NCBI RefSeq assembly: GCF_049341845.1
Contig: NZ_JBMPIT010000006.1
Location: 300,219-364,218 of the forward strand
Origin: Curtobacterium guangdongense
Lineage (GTDB): Bacteria; Actinomycetota; Actinomycetes; Actinomycetales; Microbacteriaceae
DNA length: 64,000 bases
Direction: 5' to 3'
Part shown: positions 59,059-64,000 of the stretch, piece by piece
How positions within the stretch are numbered: position 1 is the stretch's first letter
Layout of the letters: each line of letters begins with the position of its first letter
Program-made: the position numbers and the translations under genes
Notes under the pieces: model-generated
Told to the model about the DNA's origin: nothing
The model's input: only the letters and a program-made list of their open reading frames with translations
Databases searched by the model: none

Positions 59059-59100
59059 CAGAAATTGTGTTCTGGACAAACGTTCCGAGAGGTGTACAGT
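59059..59100 (+). promoter_or_regulatory. Promoter and operator of the tetritol operon
   Basis: TGGACA (59073-59078) and TACAGT (59095-59100) with a 16-nt spacer form a likely sigma-70 promoter for the Zn-dehydrogenase gene. The inverted repeat CAGAA-6 nt-TTCTG (59059-59074) overlaps the -35 box, as expected for a repressor site. GAACG/CGTTC arms (59051, 59081) lie outside it. The divergent SDR promoter should share this 129-nt spacer. Confidence 0.55.
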
Positions 59101-59133
59101 CGACGCCGAAGCGACCCAACGAAGGAGCAGCTG

Positions 59134-60264
59134 ATGTCGACGACGACGCAGACCACGGCCAGCACCACGGCCGACACGACCATCCCGACGACGATGCGTG
59201 CCGTCGTCGTCCACGGCCCAGGCGACTACCGCCTCGAGACCCGCCCCGTGCCGACACCGGGCCCCGGGGAGCTCCTGCTCCGCACCGACGCGGTCGGCAT
59301 CTGCGCGAGCGACCTGAAGTGCTACCACGGCGCCGCGAAGTTCTGGGGCGACGAGAACCGCCCGGCGTGGGCCGAGCGGGACCGCATCCCCGGGCACGAG
59401 TTCGTCGGCACGATCGTCTCCGGCGACGACGAGACGCTCGCCAAGCGCAAGGTCTCCATCGGCGACCGCATCGCCTGCGAGCAGATCGTGCCGTGTTGGG
59501 AGTGCCGGTACTGCCTCGAGGGCGCGTACTGGATGTGCAACGTGCACGACATGTTCGGCTTCAAGGGCTACGACGGCGCGATGGCCGAGTACGTCCTCGT
59601 CCCCGCCAAGGCCCTGACGCACCCGGTGTCGCACGCCCTGCCCGGCCAGGTCGCCGCCTTCGCCGAACCGCTCTCGTGCGCCTTCCACGCCGTCGAGCGC
59701 GGCGACATCAAGTTCGGCGACACCGTCGTGATCGCCGGCGCCGGCCCGATCGGCCTGTCCGCCATCGCCGGTGCCCGCCAGAAGAACCCGCTCCGTATCA
59801 TCGCGCTCGACGTCGTCGAGGCCAAGCTCGAGCTCGCCCGCAAGGTCGGCGCCGACCTGACGATCAACATCGCCGAAGAGGACGCCGTCGCCCGCGTCAA
59901 GGAACTCACCGACGGCTACGGCGCCGACGTCTACATCGAGGCGACCGGCCACCCGTCCGCGGTGCCGCAGGGCCTGAACCTGCTCCGCAAGCTCGGCACG
60001 TTCGTCGAGTACTCGGTCTTCAAGGACAACGTCTCCGTCGACTGGTCGATCATCTCCGACGACAAGGAGCTCGACGTCCGCGGCGCTCACCTCGGTCCGC
60101 ACACCTGGCCGGCCGCGATCAAGCTGCTCGAGACCGAGACCCTGCCGATGTCGGAGATCTGCACGCACCAGTTCCCGCTCGAGCGGTTCCAGGAGGCCCT
60201 CGACCTGGTCGGCGACTCCGCCGGCGCCAGCGTCAAGGTCTCGATCATCCCGTCGATGTCCTGA
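59134..60264 (+). CDS. Zinc-dependent erythritol/L-threitol dehydrogenase
   Basis: A 376-residue medium-chain zinc dehydrogenase. The catalytic zinc ligands are C57 (GICASDLKC) and H88 with E89 (PGHEFVG). The structural zinc cysteines C121, C124, C127 and C135 follow, and the Rossmann motif is VVIAGAGPIGLSAIAGA. The overall sequence resembles erythritol/L-threitol dehydrogenases, which give L-erythrulose. GAAGGAG supports the ATG at 59134. It is the first gene of the four-gene plus-strand operon. Confidence 0.85.
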   Translation: MSTTTQTTASTTADTTIPTTMRAVVVHGPGDYRLETRPVPTPGPGELLLRTDAVGICASDLKCYHGAAKFWGDENRPAWAERDRIPGHEFVGTIVSGDDETLAKRKVSIGDRIACEQIVPCWECRYCLEGAYWMCNVHDMFGFKGYDGAMAEYVLVPAKALTHPVSHALPGQVAAFAEPLSCAFHAVERGDIKFGDTVVIAGAGPIGLSAIAGARQKNPLRIIALDVVEAKLELARKVGADLTINIAEEDAVARVKELTDGYGADVYIEATGHPSAVPQGLNLLRKLGTFVEYSVFKDNVSVDWSIISDDKELDVRGAHLGPHTWPAAIKLLETETLPMSEICTHQFPLERFQEALDLVGDSAGASVKVSIIPSMS

Positions 60265-60290
60265 ACGAACGAACCCAGCAGGAGAAGCAC

Positions 60291-61640
60291 TTGTCAACGA
60301 CGACACAGCGTGCCACCGGCGCGCCCACCGCACCCCGGGTCGAGGGCCGCCTCGACAAGATGGGCATCCCGCGCCCGCTCGCCCTCGGCTTCCTCGCCGT
60401 CCTGGTCTTCATGACCGGGAACGGTGTCGAGTCGAACTTCATCACGCCGCACATGGTCGCGGTCCTCGGCTCCCCCGAGGCCACGGTCGCGACCATCGTG
60501 ACGTTCTACAGCCTCGCCGCACTGGTCGGCAGCTACATCTCCGGCGCCCTGGCCGACCTGATCGGGCCGCGCAAGGTGATGATCATCGGGTTCGCGGTCT
60601 GGGTGGTGTTCGAGGTGCTGTTCCTCATCGCGCTCGGCCTCGGCAGCGTGCCCTTCGCCGCAGTGACCTACGCGATCCGCGGCTTCGGGTACCCGCTGTT
60701 CGCCTTCGCCTTCCTGGTGTGGGTGAACATCACCACCCCGGTGGAGCGCAACGGCTCGGCCGTCGGCTGGTTCTACGTCGCCTTCACCGGCGGCCTGCCG
60801 ACCCTCGGCTCGCTCTTCGCGATCGGCGCCATCCCGGTGTTCGGCGGCGGCACGAGCGGTGAGACCGGCGCGATGGTCGCCTCGATCGGCCTGGTCGTGA
60901 TCGGGTTCCTGATCCTGCTGTTCGGCGTCCGGCTGCCGAACGGGTTCTCGCGGATCGCACCGGAGGGCGAGAGCGCTTGGCGCGTGCTGACGAGCGGCAT
61001 CCGGCTGACGGCCACCCGCCCGAAGATCCTGATGGGCTTCCTCGTCCGACTGATCAACACCGCGCCCGAGTTCGGCATGTTCGTCGTCCTGCCCGCCGTC
61101 ATCGCGAACGAGCGCGGCTGGGGGCAGAGCCGGTGGCTGCTCATGACGGTGTGTGTCTACGCGACGAACATCCTCGTGAACGCCCTGTTCGGCTGGGTCG
61201 GCGACAAGATCGGCTGGCAGCGCACCGTCAAGTGGTTCGGCATCATGGGCTCCGCGATCGGGCTCGTCGCCTGGTGGTACGTCCCGCAGCTCGTCCCGGC
61301 CGGCTCGACCTGGGGCTACGTGCTCTCCGTCATCGCCGGGTGCGTGTTCGGCTGCCTGCTCGCCGGGTTCGTCCCGATGGGCGCGATCATGCCGGCGCTC
61401 GCACCGGAGCACAAGGGCGCCGCGATGGCGATGTACACCACGGCTGCCGGCGGCGCGGCGTTCCTCGGCACCGGTGTCGTGGCCGCGGTCCTCGCCCTCG
61501 GCGGTGGCGGCCAGGCCGTGACCTGGACGTTCGTCGGCCTCTACGCCTGCGCGTTCGTGATGATCCACTTCCTCAAGGTCCCGCAGGGCGAGACGGGCGC
61601 ACACGCTCGAACGTCGTCCCAGGCCACGAGCGCACACTGA
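60291..61640 (+). CDS. MFS transporter of the tetritol locus
   Basis: A 449-residue major-facilitator permease with twelve membrane helices. Sequence signatures are GADLIGPRKVMIIG-like between helices 2 and 3 (ALADLIGPRKVM) and GDKIGWQRTVKW in the second half. It is placed between the Zn-dehydrogenase and the kinase, so it probably imports a tetritol. The start is a TTG at 60291 with GGAGAAG just upstream; no ATG lies nearby in frame. A second major transporter with a TTG start in this window is the NCS1 permease. Confidence 0.88.
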   Translation: MSTTTQRATGAPTAPRVEGRLDKMGIPRPLALGFLAVLVFMTGNGVESNFITPHMVAVLGSPEATVATIVTFYSLAALVGSYISGALADLIGPRKVMIIGFAVWVVFEVLFLIALGLGSVPFAAVTYAIRGFGYPLFAFAFLVWVNITTPVERNGSAVGWFYVAFTGGLPTLGSLFAIGAIPVFGGGTSGETGAMVASIGLVVIGFLILLFGVRLPNGFSRIAPEGESAWRVLTSGIRLTATRPKILMGFLVRLINTAPEFGMFVVLPAVIANERGWGQSRWLLMTVCVYATNILVNALFGWVGDKIGWQRTVKWFGIMGSAIGLVAWWYVPQLVPAGSTWGYVLSVIAGCVFGCLLAGFVPMGAIMPALAPEHKGAAMAMYTTAAGGAAFLGTGVVAAVLALGGGGQAVTWTFVGLYACAFVMIHFLKVPQGETGAHARTSSQATSAH

Positions 61641-61711
61641 GTTCCGGGCGACGGCGGCCGTCCCGTCGTCGCCCGGTGCACCATCCACCTCCACACGAAG
61701 GACAGCACCAC

Positions 61712-63454
61712 ATGACCACGATCCACGACGACCCGGACGAGTTCGCCGAGGACCAGCTCGCCGGCTGGCTCGCGCTGTACGCCGACCGGGTGCGCGGAGT
61801 CCACGGCGGCGTCGTCGCCCTGCCGACCGAGGGCGCCGACCCGCAGGTCGCGGTCGTCGTCGGCGGCGGATCCGGCCACTACCCCGCGTTCTGCGGCGTG
61901 GTCGGCCCCGGCTTCGCCACCGGCGCCGTCGTCGGCAACATCTTCACCTCGCCGTCGACCGCCCAGGTGTACGCGGTCGCGAAGGCCGCCGACCAGGGCA
62001 AGGGGGTCGTGCTGTCGTTCGGCAACTACGCCGGCGACACGATGAACTTCGGGCTCGCCGCCGAGCGGCTGAACGCGGAGGGCATCGACACCCGGATCGT
62101 GATCGTCACCGACGACATCGCGAGCGCCGACGAGGAGGCGAAGCGCCGCGGGATCGCCGGGGACTTCTCGGTGTTCAAGGCGATGGGCGCTGCCGCCGCG
62201 GCAGGAGCGGACCTCGACGAGGTCGAGCGCATCGGGAACGCCTCCAACGCGGCGACCCGCACGCTCGGGGTCGCGTTCTCCGGGTGCACCATGCCGGGAG
62301 CGACCGAGCCGCTGTTCACCGTGCCGGACGGGCACCTCGGCCTCGGACTCGGCATCCACGGCGAACCCGGCATCGAGGACGTCCCGCTCCTCCGCGCGAC
62401 CGAGCTCGCGTCCCTGCTGGTGTCGCGGCTGCTCGACGACCGCCCCGCCGGTGCCGGCTCTCGTGTCGCGCCGATCCTGAACGGCCTCGGCGACACGAAG
62501 TACGAAGAGCTCTTCCTGCTCTGGGGCCGCGTGCTCCCATTGCTCCAGGACGCCGGCATCGAGGTCGTCGAACCCGAGGTGGGCGAACTCGTGACGAGCC
62601 TCGACATGGGCGGCTGCTCGCTCACGCTGCAGTGGCTCGACGACGAGCTCGAAGCGCTGTGGCGCGCCGATGCGTACACGCCCGCGTACCGCAAGGTGGC
62701 GGCGCCGGTCAGCGCGCTCGTGCCGGCCGAGGCGGTGGCCGACGCCGAGGAGGCGGCGACCGTCGTGCCGGAGGCGACCGATGCCTCCAGGCAGGCGGCG
62801 CGGACGGTCCGCAGCGCGATCGAGGCGATCGACGCGCTCCTCCGGGAGCACGAGGAGGAACTCGGCCGGATCGACGCGGTCGCCGGTGACGGCGACCACG
62901 GTCGCGGCATGGTGAAGGGGATCGGTGCCGCCCGCAAGGCGGTCGACCGGGTCGGACAGGAGGCAGGGGTCGCCTTCGTCCTCGGCCGCGCCGGTGATGC
63001 GTGGGCGGAGTTCGCAGGCGGCACCTCCGGAGTCCTGTGGGGCGCGGCGCTCGAGGCCTTCGGCCGCTCGCTGGGCGACGACCGGGACGTCTACGAGGCG
63101 ACCGACGTCGTGGACGCCGCGCAGGCCTTCGCGGACTCGATCGTGCACCTCGGCGGGGCATCGCGTGGGGACAAGACGCTCCTCGACGCGCTGTTGCCGT
63201 TCGTCGCTTCGCTGGGTTCCTCGGTCGAGGCCGGACAGTCGCTCGCTTCCGCATGGCAGGGCGCCGCGGAGGTGGCTCGTGACGAGGCCGCGAAGACCGC
63301 CGACCTCACGCCGAAGGTCGGACGCGCCCGACCGCTCGCGGAGAAGAGCCTGGGGACACCCGATGCGGGTGCCACCTCGATGGGGATGATCCTGACGCGT
63401 GTCGGCGAGGTCCTCGCCGACAGTGCCGCAACGAAGGAAGGAACGAACGCATGA
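61712..63454 (+). CDS. DhaK-DhaL fusion kinase, probable erythrulose kinase
   Basis: A 580-residue ATP-dependent Dak-type kinase with the DhaK domain (~15-330) and DhaL domain (~365-575) joined. The covalent substrate histidine is H216 in GIHGEPG, and the DhaL Mg-ATP site has D393 and D395 in AGDGDHGRGM. Dihydroxyacetone is the classical substrate. The neighbouring tetritol dehydrogenases and isomerase favour D- or L-erythrulose (DerK/LerK type). The gene overlaps the isomerase start in ATGA. Confidence 0.88.
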   Translation: MTTIHDDPDEFAEDQLAGWLALYADRVRGVHGGVVALPTEGADPQVAVVVGGGSGHYPAFCGVVGPGFATGAVVGNIFTSPSTAQVYAVAKAADQGKGVVLSFGNYAGDTMNFGLAAERLNAEGIDTRIVIVTDDIASADEEAKRRGIAGDFSVFKAMGAAAAAGADLDEVERIGNASNAATRTLGVAFSGCTMPGATEPLFTVPDGHLGLGLGIHGEPGIEDVPLLRATELASLLVSRLLDDRPAGAGSRVAPILNGLGDTKYEELFLLWGRVLPLLQDAGIEVVEPEVGELVTSLDMGGCSLTLQWLDDELEALWRADAYTPAYRKVAAPVSALVPAEAVADAEEAATVVPEATDASRQAARTVRSAIEAIDALLREHEEELGRIDAVAGDGDHGRGMVKGIGAARKAVDRVGQEAGVAFVLGRAGDAWAEFAGGTSGVLWGAALEAFGRSLGDDRDVYEATDVVDAAQAFADSIVHLGGASRGDKTLLDALLPFVASLGSSVEAGQSLASAWQGAAEVARDEAAKTADLTPKVGRARPLAEKSLGTPDAGATSMGMILTRVGEVLADSAATKEGTNA

Positions 63455-63927
63455 CGTACCGTCTCGTGATCGGCTCGGACGATGCCGGATTCGACTACAA
63501 GGAGATCATCAAGCAGGACCTGCTGGCCGACGACCGGGTCTCGGATGTCACCGACGTCGGCGTGGACGCGGACGGGCACACCGCCTACCCGCACGTCGCC
63601 GTCGACGCTGCCCGGATGGTGGCGAACGGCGAGGCCGACCGCGCCATCCTGATCTGCGGCACCGGCCTCGGCGTCGCGATCAGCGCGAACAAGGTGCCCG
63701 GGATCCGGGCCGTCACCGCGCACGACTCGTTCAGCGTCGAGCGCTCGGTGCTGTCGAACGACGCCCAGGTCCTCTGCATGGGGCAGCGCGTCATCGGCGT
63801 GGAGCTCGCACGACGCCTCGCTCGCGAGTGGCTCGGCTACGAGTTCGACACGTCCTCGGCCAGCGCCGCGAAGGTGCAGGCGATCTGTGAGTACGACGGC
63901 AGCGCTCCCGCCGGCGTCGACGCCTAG
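63451..63927 (+). CDS. rpiB: RpiB-family sugar-phosphate isomerase, probable tetrulose-phosphate isomerase
   Basis: A 158-residue RpiB/LacAB-family isomerase. The active-site Cys is C69 in ILICGTGLGVAISANK, and H91 (TAHDSF) is another likely catalytic residue. In Mycobacterium smegmatis the DerI homologue converts D-erythrulose-4-phosphate to D-erythrose-4-phosphate; ribose-5-phosphate is the alternative. The ATG overlaps the kinase stop. The stop codon TAG (63925-63927) is inside a CCTAGG site where an IS481-like element begins, so the tail sequence is intact only up to this junction. Confidence 0.88.
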   Translation: MTYRLVIGSDDAGFDYKEIIKQDLLADDRVSDVTDVGVDADGHTAYPHVAVDAARMVANGEADRAILICGTGLGVAISANKVPGIRAVTAHDSFSVERSVLSNDAQVLCMGQRVIGVELARRLAREWLGYEFDTSSASAAKVQAICEYDGSAPAGVDA

Positions 63928-64000
63928 GTGTAGTTCCCCGTGAGGTTGTGAACGCGATCTGATGGGGTTTGGCCGCCGAGTCCGGTGTGGGGTCGGTGGT
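63924..64000 (-). CDS. IS481-family transposase, C-terminal fragment (cut by window)
   Basis: The visible 25 codons on the minus strand read HRPHTGLGGQTPSDRVHNLT followed by GNYT and a stop. This is the conserved end of IS481/IS3-type DDE transposases (the HRPHxxLGGxTP segment). The stop codon TAG (63926-63924) lies outside the element in the target CTAG, overlapping the rpiB stop. The rest of the gene is beyond the window. Confidence 0.85.
   Translation of the reverse strand, partial: HRPHTGLGGQTPSDRVHNLTGNYT
63929..64000 (-). mobile_element. IS481-like insertion element, one end
   Basis: The element probably begins with TGTAGTTCCCCGTGAGGTTG at 63929, resembling IS481 terminal inverted repeats (TGT start, AGGTTGT inside). 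It is preceded by CCTAGG (63923-63928), which matches the known IS481 target NCTAGN that is duplicated on insertion. The transposase runs leftward and ends in this target. The other end lies outside the window. Confidence 0.8.

Noticed and set aside
1..64000. tRNA, rRNA, prophage or defence-island genes
   Set aside because: I found no cloverleaf sequence, rRNA segment, phage structural gene or restriction/abortive-infection system. The CPBP gene at 16205 has an Abi-like fold but sits in a two-component operon.

Overview
The window is 64 kb of very GC-rich, gene-dense DNA with many GTG and some TTG starts. The gene content fits an actinobacterium: type-B L36, SufU/SufS, a Rv0909-like antitoxin-like protein, an NtaA/SnaA-type monooxygenase and an AtzH-amidase fusion. 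The family Microbacteriaceae, perhaps Curtobacterium, is my inference and cannot be proved from this window. I annotated 63 protein genes, two of them cut by the window edges, and found no rRNA, tRNA or CRISPR array.

Layout. 1-6.3 kb: housekeeping genes (cytidine deaminase, YjbR-like protein, excalibur protein, cysK-cysE, DUF899, M19 dipeptidase, YeiH exporter, SRPBCC protein). 6.4-16.0 kb, minus strand: an allantoin catabolic operon (NCS1 permease, racemase, allantoinase, formamidase-like protein, AtzH-amidase fusion, ureidoglycine-glyoxylate aminotransferase, allantoate amidohydrolase, RpiR regulator) joined mostly by 4-nt GTGA overlaps. 16.2-19.9 kb: CPBP protein, a NarL-type two-component pair and an SGNH hydrolase. 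20-25.4 kb: VOC, GNAT, a flavin monooxygenase, two hydrolases and a MarR regulator. 25.5-30.8 kb: glgX, a BLUF photoreceptor, then a secreted GH16 enzyme and a beta-helix protein, possibly a beta-1,3-glucan pair. 30.9-38.1 kb: a MarR/quinone-reductase pair with twin operators, sufS-sufU, a ClC channel and smaller genes. 36.9-44.0 kb: a ROK regulator, a sugar ABC transporter without its own ATPase and a GH36 alpha-galactosidase. 44-50.6 kb: corA, a TspO-related protein, ald, a GlcD-type oxidase and an AraC regulator. 49.7-53.3 kb: a SorC regulator divergent from glpD, with two palindromic operators, and a phosphatase. 53.3-54.5 kb: a zinc-starvation locus in which a cysteine-free L36 and a CobW-C protein diverge from a Zur-like box. 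54.8-57.0 kb: an MHS transporter and a DinB protein. 57.2-63.9 kb: a tetritol (D-/L-threitol, erythritol) locus with a SorC regulator, SDR, Zn-dehydrogenase, MFS transporter, Dak-type kinase and RpiB-type isomerase. It ends at an IS481-like element inserted in the rpiB stop codon.

Intergenic DNA carries a dispersed family of long hairpins with the stem GACGGGAGGCTCG, a second family with TGAGCGACA, and a third (CGCGCGTAGGAGG) that supplies the stop codons of two unrelated genes. These, the Zur locus, the rpiB/IS junction and the downstream half of the allantoin operon are the most rewarding places to look.
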